The notes: generated by a model from the sequence alone, not told the origin. DNA of 64,000 bases from Prevotella sp. P5-92 (GCF_002251245.1 NZ_NPJG01000068.1:62001-126000); one strand, 5' to 3'. Positions 36,501-44,717 are shown, counted from the first letter of the stretch. Numbers and translations are program-made.

Positions 36501-37155
36501 GCTGAACAACAGCGACCTGTGGGAGTTGGATCTTACTGGCAACAAACTGGAAAGCATCAACCTCAAGAAACTGCCTAAACTGCATCAGGCTTTCCTCGGT
36601 GCCAACCAGCTGTCGTCTCTCAACCTGAAGAACAACTTTGACCTCAAGGTGCTGCACATCTATAAGAATAAGTTTACCTTCAGCACACTGCCTCTTCCTA
36701 CAATCAACGAATACCAGTATGGCGAACAGGCAAACGTAGATGTCAATGTGGTTGATGGTGTAGTGGACCTCTCTGCCGATAAAGAGGTGGACGGCACACC
36801 GACCACATACCGATGGTTTGTGGATATGCCATACTACGATGAGAACACTGGCGAACTCACCGGAGAGGAACTATACTACAACGACGAGTGTCGTATTGAG
36901 GACGGAAAGACATACTTCCTCGCTCCTATCAATAATGTGGTCTGCGCAATGCTCAACGAGAAGTTCCCGAACCTCACCATCTACACCAACCCGATAAATG
37001 TTGAGACTGCTGGCATCAACGGCGTTGAAACCGAAAAGAACAACGAACCGGTTAAGGTGTTTAACATTAACGGTATGCAAGTAGATAAGGTGAAGGCCAA
37101 CGGAGTGTATATCACCAAGCAGGGAAAGAACGTCCGCAAGACAATCATCAAATAA
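33553..37155 (+). CDS. Large secreted leucine-rich repeat protein with type IX sorting domain
   Basis: 1200 residues from the ATG at 33553; the in-frame ATG at 33565 (MKQLFSKWFG) is the likelier start of the signal peptide, which ends TASA. Leucine-rich repeats of ~21 residues with the pattern N.L..(I/V)DLS.N..L..L.L form three blocks. Each block ends in N.F(T/S)F(A/S)(T/S)(L/M)P and is followed by a ~100-residue beta-rich linker: LRR ends ~352, ~705 and ~1040. The linkers share the closing pattern F L(A/S)P...V.C.M.N..FP.L. The C-terminus VFNINGMQVDKVKANGVYITKQG is a type IX sorting domain. Such proteins usually bind proteins or mediate adhesion. It follows the subtilase stop by 4 bp. Confidence 0.92.
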   Translation: MISDMKQLFSKWFGLVAFMCAWLCLPMTASAADDEPIIEFKTIVAEKAGGSSVTVFLGGFKEETDYLDFDCGSGLEEQELKQAVLNTEDETWSGGLKFTCTPGEDGVVKIYGDPANIAVINFDGCYISQLKMAKMENLYYLNLDHNELEALDLTQQTALQYLTVADNPFNKSPMKLSTSMPNIKHLAIGQTGNVDPELNISNYPSLIIFDAYACKGLKSVDPSGCLELQRLSLDGTNISSLDISNNHFLTILNISDTNIEEIDLSDLEFLQQFYADRQGSQTKLKKLDVSANRSLVYLFAAGNGLTEVDLTNNKYLQQLYLANNNLTHIDLSKNGELVNVILRNNYFTFATLPAPQDKWGQYDYYQNNMAIAKTVQVGDVLDFSDRVLREGTETTCAVFMVDEIELETTQLDESYYKYENGKVTFLKAPEKPVYLAFANSMFTEMQLDYMPLRTAQFRVRTVEDFGKPDIAFSLTTKSASPEVKMNIGMEGATADNPKSFYVDFGDGKRKEFTTTTDKVPENPNVVISSTRNTLTVYVPQDEVLTAIGVDGMKLSSINLSSLLSLAHLSLKGTELFEIDLGYNRALKSLVLNGNFFESLNIRGVNDYFQKNYLTDIDLSDNAMVSVTLNDMGGIRNLNLSNNLLTELSLKDADNMQTLNLSNNYLTSVNLSYMTLMTKCDISNNQIAECVMPAENSLTEFKCEENNLNFSSMPQLTGIDVFTFSPQKDVKIVTLAPSIDLEDHNVNGNTEYVWKLSDTGAALTKDTDYRINDGKTRFLSPIFGKNVYCEMTNPIFPGLVLKTTDVEAADMPTNKLATFKTTEDGTATLILRVPEGTQATTICIDWKGGDVVETYFVDENLTILSPKIYKGRECAVYAYDANAPLSVFSITGAKLADVDLTNMKNIVLANVSDAGISEIKLPESDNLKELILNKNNFTSIDLTRYANQLVLLSMNENKLTSFDASPLKKLQMLRMAANELSDVKLNNSDLWELDLTGNKLESINLKKLPKLHQAFLGANQLSSLNLKNNFDLKVLHIYKNKFTFSTLPLPTINEYQYGEQANVDVNVVDGVVDLSADKEVDGTPTTYRWFVDMPYYDENTGELTGEELYYNDECRIEDGKTYFLAPINNVVCAMLNEKFPNLTIYTNPINVETAGINGVETEKNNEPVKVFNINGMQVDKVKANGVYITKQGKNVRKTIIK

Positions 37156-37251
37156 CGCAGTGCAATCATAAGACAATGCAGTGCAATAATTAGATAACTT
37201 TGGGCGACACACACCTTATTATACATATAAGGCGTAATACAGCTTGAAAAA

Positions 37252-37356
37252 AAGGAATTAAGGATTAAGAGTTAAGAAATGAGAACCCCATTGGTTAAAC
37301 AAGGTTAAAATCCAACCGCCAATGATAAATTCTTAAATCTTAATTCTTAATTCTTA
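37252..37356. repeat. Inverted arrays of TTAATTC/GAATTAA words before rpsO
   Basis: The array with AATTAAGGATTAAG ends near 37278 and its approximate complement TCTTAAATCTTAATTC starts at 37331. Between them CATTGG (37289) and CCAATG (37319) form an inner dyad. The whole 37156-37428 gap holds no gene; it also has a GCAGTGCAAT direct repeat near 37160 and the rpsO promoter. Confidence 0.5.
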
Positions 37357-37367
37357 ATTTTTCTTTG

Positions 37368-37375
37368 TACCTTTG
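37368..37375 (+). promoter_or_regulatory. -7 box of rpsO
   Basis: TACCTTTG lies 53 bp before the start codon. Instead of a TTTG -33 box, the array TTCTTAATTCTTAATT ends exactly 8 bp upstream, the same arrangement as before rsfS. Confidence 0.7.
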
Positions 37376-37428
37376 CAGCCGCATTTTAGCAATCATATAT
37401 ATAAATAAACAATTAATTCATTAAATCA

Positions 37429-37698
37429 ATGTATTTAGATCAGGCAAAAAAACAAGAGATCTTTGGACAGTACGGAAAGTCTAACACTGATACTGGTTCT
37501 GCTGAGAGCCAGATTGCTTTGTTCTCATACCGTATTTCCCACTTGACGGAACATCTTAAGAAGAACCGTAAAGATTATACCACAGCAAGAGCCCTGACAC
37601 AGCTCGTAGGTAAGCGTCGTGCGCTCCTCGACTATCTCTACGACCGCGACATCAATCGCTATCGTGCCATCATCAAGGCTCTTGGTCTCCGTAAATAA
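37429..37698 (+). CDS. rpsO: 30S ribosomal protein S15
   Basis: An 89-residue protein with the S15 signature: DTGSAESQIALFSYRISHLTEHLKKNRKDY, LVGKRRALLDYLYDRD and YRAIIKALGLRK. S15 binds the central domain of 16S rRNA early in 30S assembly. The length is standard. It is a single-gene unit with its own promoter and a strong terminator. Confidence 0.98.
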   Translation: MYLDQAKKQEIFGQYGKSNTDTGSAESQIALFSYRISHLTEHLKKNRKDYTTARALTQLVGKRRALLDYLYDRDINRYRAIIKALGLRK

Positions 37699-37722
37699 TA
37701 TACGGATGCCGAAAAGAATTGT

Positions 37723-37760
37723 AATCCCGCAGACCCTTATCGGCTTGCGGGATTATTTTT
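37723..37760 (+). terminator. Intrinsic terminator of rpsO
   Basis: AATCCCGCA (37723-37731) pairs with TGCGGGATT (37746-37754), followed by ATTTTT. Confidence 0.85.
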
Positions 37761-37794
37761 AGATAGACAGAAATACAATTAGTAAGGTAAAAAG

Positions 37795-39594
37795 ATGCAA
37801 GATATAAGAAACATTGCGATTATCGCTCACGTTGACCACGGCAAGACAACTCTTGTCGATAAGATGATGTTGGCAGGTAATCTCTTCCGCGAGGGACAGG
37901 ACCTGAGCGGACAGGTATTGGATAGCAACGACCTCGAGCGTGAGCGTGGTATCACGATTCTCTCAAAAAACGTCTCGATAAATTGGAAAGGTACAAAGAT
38001 TAATATTATTGACACTCCGGGACACTCTGACTTCGGAGGCGAAGTGGAACGTGTGCTTAATATGGCCGACGGATGCCTGCTCCTCGTCGATGCCTTTGAG
38101 GGTCCTATGCCACAGACAAGGTTCGTGTTGCAGAAGGCTCTGCAGATTGGACTCAAACCTATCGTCGTGGTGAATAAGGTAGATAAGCCTAACTGTCGTC
38201 CGGAAGAGGTGTATGAGATGGTATTCGACCTTATGTTCTCGCTTAACGCTACCGAAGACCAGCTTGACTTCCCCGTCGTTTATGGTTCCGCTAAGAACGG
38301 ATGGATGAGCGAGGACTTCAACAAGCCCACCGACAATATCACTTATCTTCTCGACAAAATCGTAGAGGTCATACCAGCACCGAAAGTCATTGAGGGCACA
38401 CCACAGATGCTTATCACCTCGCTCGACTATTCGAGCTATACGGGACGCATCGCCGTGGGTCGTGTTCATCGTGGCTCTCTGCGCGAAGGCATGAATATCA
38501 GTATCTCTCATAGGGATGGTTCGATAGAAAAGACACGTATTAAGGAACTTCATACTTTCGAGGGAATGGGTCACAAGAAGACTCAGGAAGTGCAGAGTGG
38601 CGATATCTGCGCCATTATCGGATTGGAGAAGTTTGAGATTGGCGACACTATATGTGACTTTGAAAACCCTGATCCGCTTCCTCCCATCGCCATCGACGAA
38701 CCCACGATGTCGATGCTCTTCACTATCAACGACTCGCCTTTCTTCGGACGTGAAGGTAAGTTCGTCACCTCGCGACATATTAACGACCGTCTGCAGAAAG
38801 AACTGGAAAAGAACCTCGCCCTGAGGGTGAGCCAGTTTGAGGATTCCACCGACAAGTGGGTGGTCAGCGGACGTGGAGTGCTGCATCTGTCGGTGCTCAT
38901 CGAGACCATGCGCCGTGAGGGATACGAGTTGCAGGTAGGACAGCCACAGGTGATATACAAGGAGATCGACGGAGTGAAGTGCGAGCCTATCGAGGAACTC
39001 ACCATCAATGTTCCAGAGGAATTTGCCTCCAAGATGATCGACATGGTGACACGCCGTAAGGGAGAGATGACCTCGATGGAAAGTCAGGCCGACCGTGTCA
39101 ACATCGAGTTTGACGTGCCTTCAAGAGGTATCATTGGCTTGCGCACCAATGTGCTCACCGCCTCGCAAGGTGAGGCTATCATGGCTCACCGCTTTAAGGA
39201 GTATCAGCCTTACAAGGGTGACATAGCTCGCCGTCTTGCTGGATCGATGATAGCACTTGAGACGGGCACATCGTATGCCTATGCCATCGACAAGCTCCAG
39301 GACCGCGGAAAATTCTTTATCGAGCCGGGAGAGGAAGTGTATATGGGCGAGGTAGTGGGCGAGCATGTACACGACAACGACCTCGTCATCAACGTGTGCA
39401 AGGCTAAGCAACTCACCAACACCCGTGCCAGCGGCTCTGACGACAAGGCACGCATCGTTCCCCGCACAGTGCTCTCTCTCGAAGAGGCACTCGAGTATAT
39501 CAAGGAGGACGAACTGGTGGAGGTGACACCTAAGAGCATGCGTATGCGAAAGATTATCCTCGACCATAATGAGCGCAAGAAGGCAAGTAAATAA
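37795..39594 (+). CDS. typA: Translational GTPase TypA/BipA
   Basis: 599 residues, standard for TypA. G-domain motifs are AHVDHGKTT (G1), ERGITI (G2), DTPGH (G3) and NKVDKP (G4). The C-terminal half has the EF-G-like domains and the TypA-specific tail with GTSYAYAIDKLQDRGKFFIEPGEEVYMGEVVGEH. TypA binds ribosomes and helps 50S assembly and stress adaptation. No promoter is obvious between the rpsO terminator and the start, so the site is unresolved. Confidence 0.97.
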   Translation: MQDIRNIAIIAHVDHGKTTLVDKMMLAGNLFREGQDLSGQVLDSNDLERERGITILSKNVSINWKGTKINIIDTPGHSDFGGEVERVLNMADGCLLLVDAFEGPMPQTRFVLQKALQIGLKPIVVVNKVDKPNCRPEEVYEMVFDLMFSLNATEDQLDFPVVYGSAKNGWMSEDFNKPTDNITYLLDKIVEVIPAPKVIEGTPQMLITSLDYSSYTGRIAVGRVHRGSLREGMNISISHRDGSIEKTRIKELHTFEGMGHKKTQEVQSGDICAIIGLEKFEIGDTICDFENPDPLPPIAIDEPTMSMLFTINDSPFFGREGKFVTSRHINDRLQKELEKNLALRVSQFEDSTDKWVVSGRGVLHLSVLIETMRREGYELQVGQPQVIYKEIDGVKCEPIEELTINVPEEFASKMIDMVTRRKGEMTSMESQADRVNIEFDVPSRGIIGLRTNVLTASQGEAIMAHRFKEYQPYKGDIARRLAGSMIALETGTSYAYAIDKLQDRGKFFIEPGEEVYMGEVVGEHVHDNDLVINVCKAKQLTNTRASGSDDKARIVPRTVLSLEEALEYIKEDELVEVTPKSMRMRKIILDHNERKKASK

Positions 39595-39622
39595 ATCAAT
39601 TATTAACTAATATTTTATTCAT

Positions 39623-40402
39623 ATGAAGATTAGTGGCATATTACTTTTAGCATTGTCCCTTTTCTCTTTGGGCGCAAATGCCCAGGGCAGAGCGGGACAA
39701 CTGTCGTTGATTCCTCGTGTTGGTTTCTCTCTTACGAGACTCTCCAACGATTATCTCCAGATCGTGGCTTCTGACCTCGAAAAGGTTGACCAACGTCTTA
39801 AACCTGCCGTTGAGGGAGGATTTGACGTGGAGTATATGGCCACAAGTTTCATTGGCATCACTGCCGGAGCTAAGTATTCGCTGCAGGGAGCAAAGTTTAA
39901 GGATTTCAGTAAGGTATATACTGATCTGCCTTCGTTAAAAGAAGGTCACAACAGGTTTGTCAACTTCTCTCGCGCCGCTACCGACCTCCACTATATCCAG
40001 GTTCCGCTGATGCTGCATATCTATCCCTGCAAGGGCTTGTCCATCGATGCGGGAATACAATATGGATACCTTATTTCGGCTAAGGAATCGTTTAATTATG
40101 TCATCTGCGACCTCGACACCAAGAACAATAAGGTGACAGGGTATTATGACTATACTGCTGAAGGCCTTAAAAGTCTCTCCGATGGCGACGACAAGTACCG
40201 CAAGTACAGGGAGACGGCTACCGACAATTACAAACGTAACGATTTCTCCATTCCTGTAGGCATCTCTTACGAGACGGATGACGTGATACTCTCGCTTAGA
40301 TATAACATCGGACTTACCGACATCTCTAAGGAAATGGAGAAGATGCGCAATCAGGTCTTTTCGCTGTCCATTGGCTACAGAATCCCGCTGTTAGGAAACT
40401 GA
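39623..40402 (+). CDS. Outer-membrane beta-barrel protein (PorT-like family)
   Basis: 259 residues with a signal peptide ending GANAQ. The pattern of a small eight-stranded barrel of the PF13568 type is visible: IPRVGFSLTRL, GGFDVEYMATSFIGITAGAKYSLQGAK, LHYIQVPLMLHIYPCKGLSIDAGIQYGYLIS, and a closing strand SLSIGYRIPLLGN. The function of such barrels is usually unknown. It starts 28 bp after typA. Downstream lies the 22-bp tandem repeat. Confidence 0.9.
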   Translation: MKISGILLLALSLFSLGANAQGRAGQLSLIPRVGFSLTRLSNDYLQIVASDLEKVDQRLKPAVEGGFDVEYMATSFIGITAGAKYSLQGAKFKDFSKVYTDLPSLKEGHNRFVNFSRAATDLHYIQVPLMLHIYPCKGLSIDAGIQYGYLISAKESFNYVICDLDTKNNKVTGYYDYTAEGLKSLSDGDDKYRKYRETATDNYKRNDFSIPVGISYETDDVILSLRYNIGLTDISKEMEKMRNQVFSLSIGYRIPLLGN

Positions 40403-40414
40403 TGTAGCTGTAAA

Positions 40415-40628
40415 AACAGTCTAACGTTGCGTTGAAAACAGTCTAACGTTGTGTTGAAATCAGTCTAACGTTGTGTTGAAATCAGTCTAACGTTGTGTTG
40501 AAATCAGTCTAACGTTGCGTTGAAAACAGTCTAAGGTCGTATTAAAAACGCTCTAAGGTTGTTGGCCAAACGGTCTGAGATTGTTTTTAAAACGGTCTAA
40601 GAACGTTGGCAGAACGGTCTAAGATTCG
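40415..40628 (+). repeat. Tandem array of ~10 copies of a 22-bp unit
   Basis: The unit AACAGTCTAACGTTGNGTTGAA starts at 40415 and repeats every 22 bp, with starts at 40437, 40459, 40481 and so on. It ends with a 16-bp partial unit at 40613-40628. The first five or six units are nearly identical, and the later ones drift (GGTCTAAGA-type). It lies between the stop of the barrel gene and a bidirectional terminator, so it would be in that gene's 3' untranslated region. No coding potential is evident. Confidence 0.9.
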
Positions 40629-40642
40629 ACAATAAAGAGTTA

Positions 40643-40705
40643 ATACGAGCCTCCCTCGTCTTTTCCTGTCAATTTATGACGGGATAGGACGAGGGAGGCT
40701 CGTAT
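40643..40705. terminator. Bidirectional terminator between barrel gene and luxS
   Basis: ATACGAGCCTCCCTCGTC (40643-40660) pairs perfectly with 40688-40705. The loop contains a further TCCTGTCA/TGACGGGA stem. It serves the two convergent genes. Confidence 0.8.
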
Positions 40706-40723
40706 TTGTGTAGATGAATGATG

Positions 40724-41206
40724 TTACTTGGTAGGATATGTCAAGTTTTCGTCTTTAATACATTCGAGAACTTCTTCGAGATACTTCTTCGATTCCCATT
40801 TCGCCATAGGAAGATCGTGGAGGAGATAGTTGCCGCAGTCATTGGGAGCAGCTCCTGGGATGTCGCCATCAAAGTCTGCCACAAAGCGGAAGGTGTGGCG
40901 CATGAGATCGACTATGTCGCGACTCTCAAGGTCGCCGCGCATAAGTAGATAATTGCCTGTAAGACAACCCATAGGACCCCAATAGACGATGCGGTCTTTC
41001 CACTCGGGATCGTTGCGGAGATATGTGGCCGCAAGATGTTCAATGGTGTGGATGGCTCCCTGGTGCAGTGCTGGTTCGCGGTTAGGTTCCTTCATGCGGA
41101 TGTCGAATGTGGTCACGGTGTCGTCGCCAATCCTGTCTTTTCTTGAAACGTAGATACCACGAAGCAGATTGTCGTGGTCGATGGTAAAGCTTGCTATTTT
41201 CTCCAT
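40724..41206 (-). CDS. luxS: S-ribosylhomocysteine lyase
   Basis: LuxS cleaves S-ribosylhomocysteine to homocysteine and DPD, the precursor of autoinducer-2. The 160-residue protein has the metal site His53-Thr-Ile-Glu56-His57 (HTIEH) and the catalytic GCLTGNY with the third-ligand region FVADF. It follows mtnN, which makes its substrate, by 62 bp on the same strand. The pair forms the S-adenosylhomocysteine recycling route; whether the product is used as a signal cannot be told. Confidence 0.97.
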   Translation of the reverse strand: MEKIASFTIDHDNLLRGIYVSRKDRIGDDTVTTFDIRMKEPNREPALHQGAIHTIEHLAATYLRNDPEWKDRIVYWGPMGCLTGNYLLMRGDLESRDIVDLMRHTFRFVADFDGDIPGAAPNDCGNYLLHDLPMAKWESKKYLEEVLECIKDENLTYPTK

Positions 41207-41268
41207 AATAAGTGCTTGATTCTTAGTTGATGATTTTTATAGAAGTTAAGTGATGATAGCAAAAAAAC

Positions 41269-41961
41269 TTAAAGGCAAATCTTCTCGAGGAAGATGCGGG
41301 TAGTGTCGAACGAGTTGTCGGCAATGGCGCTCCAGAAATGCTGATACTGCGATGCCTTAGTGTCTTTCAGCGGTATGTCGCTGATCACCCTGAACGAGAT
41401 AAACTCCACGCCATAGATATGACATGTCTGTGCAATGGCGGCAGACTCCATATCCACTGCGGCGGCTTCGGGGAAGTGGCCCATAATCTCGCGCATCTTC
41501 TCTTTGGTGTCAACAAACCAGTCGCCGGTGACGATTAGTCCTGCATGTACACGTGGCGATACCTCGATGGCTTTTTCCACGAGAAGTTTTGGCGAGGAGA
41601 ATCTCACCGGCATGCCCTGCACTTGACCATAGACGCTATGCCCCATGGCTTCGCCACAATACACGTCGTGGTATGCTATCTCCGTGCTCACCACCACGTC
41701 CATTACCTCCATGTCTGTCCTTCCGCCCCCGGCACATCCCGTAGATATCACAAGCGTGGGCGAGAATCGGCGGATGAGCTCTGCCGTTCCGATGGCGGCA
41801 TTGACCTTGCCTATTCCACACTGGTGGAGCACCAACTCGCAAGAGCCAATCTCTCCTGTCACATATTTTCGTCCGTCCTCTTCTCTTTCTACTCTGTTTT
41901 TTAGCAGTTCGCTGATGCGACGAAATTCCTTGTCCATCGCAATTATTATACCTATTCTCAT
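41269..41961 (-). CDS. mtnN: 5'-methylthioadenosine/S-adenosylhomocysteine nucleosidase
   Basis: MtnN (Pfs) removes adenine from S-adenosylhomocysteine, methylthioadenosine and 5'-deoxyadenosine. The 230-residue protein starts MRIGIIIAMDKEF (catalytic Glu region) and has VISTGCAGGG, IVTGDWFV and AAAVDMESAAIAQTC, then FRVISDI with the catalytic Asp. Standard length. First gene of an mtnN-luxS unit. Confidence 0.96.
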   Translation of the reverse strand: MRIGIIIAMDKEFRRISELLKNRVEREEDGRKYVTGEIGSCELVLHQCGIGKVNAAIGTAELIRRFSPTLVISTGCAGGGRTDMEVMDVVVSTEIAYHDVYCGEAMGHSVYGQVQGMPVRFSSPKLLVEKAIEVSPRVHAGLIVTGDWFVDTKEKMREIMGHFPEAAAVDMESAAIAQTCHIYGVEFISFRVISDIPLKDTKASQYQHFWSAIADNSFDTTRIFLEKICL

Positions 41962-41984
41962 GCGTAATTCTTGTATTTTTGCTA

Positions 41985-41992
41985 CAAAGGTA
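41985..41992 (-). promoter_or_regulatory. -7 box of mtnN-luxS
   Basis: The minus strand reads TACCTTTG, 24 bp before the mtnN start codon. No consensus -33 box is evident. Confidence 0.6.
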
Positions 41993-42046
41993 GTATAAAA
42001 AAACAGAAAAAAGGCATATTGTTACCTAAATCTTAATATTTATTTG

Positions 42047-42054
42047 TAACTTTG
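42047..42054 (+). promoter_or_regulatory. -7 box of the YfhO gene
   Basis: TAACTTTG, 35 bp before the start codon. The nearest TTG is too far upstream for standard spacing. Confidence 0.6.
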
Positions 42055-42088
42055 CCGCGAAAATCAGAGAAATCAATAAATTATCACG

Positions 42089-44569
42089 ATGAATACATTA
42101 AAGAAATGTCTGCCCGACGTCATTGTCGTGGCCCTTTTCGCAGTGTTGGCGTTTGCCTATTTCTATCCAGCCGACATTGAGGGACGGATACTCTACCGTC
42201 ATGACTCTGCCGCAGGTAAAGGAATGGGGCAGGAAATAAGCGAATATCGCCAACAGACTGGTGAGACTTCGCGTTGGACAAACTCCCTCTTCGGAGGTAT
42301 GCCGACATACCAGATAGCGCCGGCTTATAACAGTGGCAAGGTGCTAGACCAGGTAGCAAACGCATATCACTTGTGGCTGCCCGATTATGTTTGGTATCTG
42401 TTTGCTTATCTCCTCGGGTTTTACATCCTGTTGCGCGCCTTCGACTTCCGTCAGCATCTCGCCGCACTGGGGTCCATAGTATGGGCATTCAGCACCTATT
42501 TCCTCATCATCATCGCCGCTGGACACTACTGGAAGGTGATGGCGTTGGCATATCTCCCGCCGATGATTGCCGGTATGGTGCTGGCTTATAAGGGGAAGTA
42601 TCTGTGGGCTTTCGTGGTCACTGCCATCTTTGCCGCCCTTGAGGTGCAGGCAAATCATGTGCAGATGACATATTATTTCCTGTTCCCGATAGCGTTCATC
42701 GTTATTGCCTATCTCGTTGACGCTATCAGAGAGAAGCGACTTGCCCATTTCGCCAAGGCCACGGCAACATGCGCCGCGGCGGCCCTCGTGGGTGTAAGCC
42801 TGAATCTTTCCAATCTTTACCATACATGGGAGTATAGTAAGGAGTCGATGCGCGGAAAGAGCGAGCTGGTGAAGAAAAACAGTGGAAACCAGACAAATAG
42901 CGGTCTCGACCGCGACTACATCACACAGTGGAGTTATGGCGTTGACGAGACCCTCACGCTGCTCATACCTAATGCAAAGGGAGGCGCTTCGGTGCCGATG
43001 GTGATGAGTGAGACGGCAATGGAACATGCCGATAACAATTACCTGCCTCTATATCAGCAAATAGGACAGTATTGGGGAGAACAGCCTGGCACCAGCGGCC
43101 CTGTCTATGTGGGAGCCTTTGTCATGTTCCTCTTCGTTCTTGGCCTCTTTATCGTAAAGGGACCGCTAAAGTGGGCTTTGCTCGCTGCCACCATCCTTTC
43201 CGTATTGTTGTCATGGGGCAGAAACTTTATGCCTTTCACCGATTTCTTTATCGATTATGTACCGATGTATGCCAAGTTCCGTACCGTGGCGTCGATACTC
43301 GTCATTGCTGAGTTCACCATTCCGCTTCTTGCCATGCTCGCGCTGAAGCAGATAGCTGAGCGGAGGGAATTGCTGACAGAGAAGATAAAGTTCGTCTATG
43401 TGTCGCTTGCGCTTACTGCCGGTCCGTGTCTGCTGTTCTTGTTCTTCCCGGGAATGTTCGACTATGTGTCGTCTTCCGAGATGCATGCCCTCAGTCAGTT
43501 CCCGGCCGATCAGTTGCAGCCTTTGTTGCATAATCTCACCGAGATGCGCGAGGCAGTGTTTACTGCCGACTGTCGTCGCTCGCTGTTTATTATTATAATA
43601 GGTGTATTTGTGCTGTTGCTGTTCAAGGCCGGCAAGTTGAAGACCGCCCCGATGGCAGCAATACTTTTCGTGTTGTGTCTTGGCGACCTGTGGATAGTCA
43701 ACAAACGATACCTCAACGACGATATGTTTGTGGACAAGACACAGCGCGACCAGCCTATGCCAAAATCAGCCGCTGTTGACCAGATACTTCACGACACCTC
43801 GCTCGACTACCGTGTGCTCAACCTTGCAACAAACACGTTTAACGAGAACGAGACCTCATACTATCTGAAGAGCATCGGCGGTTATCACCCCGCAAAGTTG
43901 CGCAGATATCAGGAACTGATTGATGCCTTCATCTCTCCAGAGATGCAACGGCTCTATCCTGCAATAGCAGAGTCGCAGGGAGACATGACCCAGGTGAAGG
44001 GCGACAGCATTTTCCCCGTGCTGAACATGCTTAATACTAAGTACTTCATCCTCCCGCTCGAAGGCGGACAGACGGTGCCGGTACAGAATCCGTACGCCTA
44101 CGGAAACGCATGGATAATAGACAAAGTGACATATGTTGACAATGCCAATGCCGAACTCGCACGAGTGGGCAAGATAGACTTGCGCCATGAGGCAGTTGCC
44201 GACAAACTCTTCAAAGCCGTTCTTGGCGACAGTAAGAAGCAAGACGGGGAGAGTATCGTGAAACTCACCTCCTATGCTCCCAACCGTCTCACCTATGACG
44301 TATCAACCACAAAAGGTGGCGTGATAGTGTTTGCCGAAAACTACTATCCGGGATGGACAGCCCTCGTGGATGGAAAAGAGGTTGAGATAGGACGTGTCAA
44401 CTATGTGTTGCGCGCCATCAGCGTAACGGCAGGACGTCATAAGGTGGAATTGTCGTTCTTCCCCAAAACAGTAAACACTACAGAATATATTGCTTATGCG
44501 GCTTATGTCGTCATCTTGCTTGCAATATTACTGTTGGTATTCCTCTACTTCAGAAAGAAAGAATCCTGA
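42089..44569 (+). CDS. YfhO-family multispanning membrane protein
   Basis: 826 residues with about 13 membrane helices, the first at ~10-28 and the last at ~795-820. The large loop after helix 1 has LYRHDSAAGKGMGQEISEYRQQTGE and the start of the family pattern (W.N.LFGGMPTYQ). The C-terminal extracytoplasmic part GGVIVFAENYYPGWTALVDGKEVE...RAISVTAGRHKVELSF is typical of YfhO. Family members resemble GT-C glycosyltransferases and in Gram-positives glycosylate lipoteichoic acid. In this Gram-negative the substrate is unknown. Monocistronic, with a terminator at 44596. Confidence 0.92.
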   Translation: MNTLKKCLPDVIVVALFAVLAFAYFYPADIEGRILYRHDSAAGKGMGQEISEYRQQTGETSRWTNSLFGGMPTYQIAPAYNSGKVLDQVANAYHLWLPDYVWYLFAYLLGFYILLRAFDFRQHLAALGSIVWAFSTYFLIIIAAGHYWKVMALAYLPPMIAGMVLAYKGKYLWAFVVTAIFAALEVQANHVQMTYYFLFPIAFIVIAYLVDAIREKRLAHFAKATATCAAAALVGVSLNLSNLYHTWEYSKESMRGKSELVKKNSGNQTNSGLDRDYITQWSYGVDETLTLLIPNAKGGASVPMVMSETAMEHADNNYLPLYQQIGQYWGEQPGTSGPVYVGAFVMFLFVLGLFIVKGPLKWALLAATILSVLLSWGRNFMPFTDFFIDYVPMYAKFRTVASILVIAEFTIPLLAMLALKQIAERRELLTEKIKFVYVSLALTAGPCLLFLFFPGMFDYVSSSEMHALSQFPADQLQPLLHNLTEMREAVFTADCRRSLFIIIIGVFVLLLFKAGKLKTAPMAAILFVLCLGDLWIVNKRYLNDDMFVDKTQRDQPMPKSAAVDQILHDTSLDYRVLNLATNTFNENETSYYLKSIGGYHPAKLRRYQELIDAFISPEMQRLYPAIAESQGDMTQVKGDSIFPVLNMLNTKYFILPLEGGQTVPVQNPYAYGNAWIIDKVTYVDNANAELARVGKIDLRHEAVADKLFKAVLGDSKKQDGESIVKLTSYAPNRLTYDVSTTKGGVIVFAENYYPGWTALVDGKEVEIGRVNYVLRAISVTAGRHKVELSFFPKTVNTTEYIAYAAYVVILLAILLLVFLYFRKKES

Positions 44570-44595
44570 TATCCAGAGATTTAAGCATATGTGAG

Positions 44596-44646
44596 GCAAT
44601 CGTCTGCATCTACCTGAGGAAGGGAAATGCAGGCGATTGCTTTTTT
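44596..44646 (+). terminator. Intrinsic terminator of the YfhO gene
   Basis: GCAATCGTCTGCAT (44596-44609) pairs with ATGCAGGCGATTGC (44627-44640), with one G-T pair, followed by six T. Confidence 0.88.
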
Positions 44647-44717
44647 CGTGCGGTCAGAAAAAGTCCTCTTTAGATAAACAGACTGAAGATTTTGAATATC
44701 ATGAACTTATTCAAAAA

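Noticed and set aside
37214..37232. CCTTAT/ATAAGG hairpin after the LRR gene as terminator
   Set aside because: The stem is only 6 bp, AT-rich, and has no T-run.
40403..40640. 22-bp array as a CRISPR
   Set aside because: There are no unique spacers; the units are contiguous and of one length.
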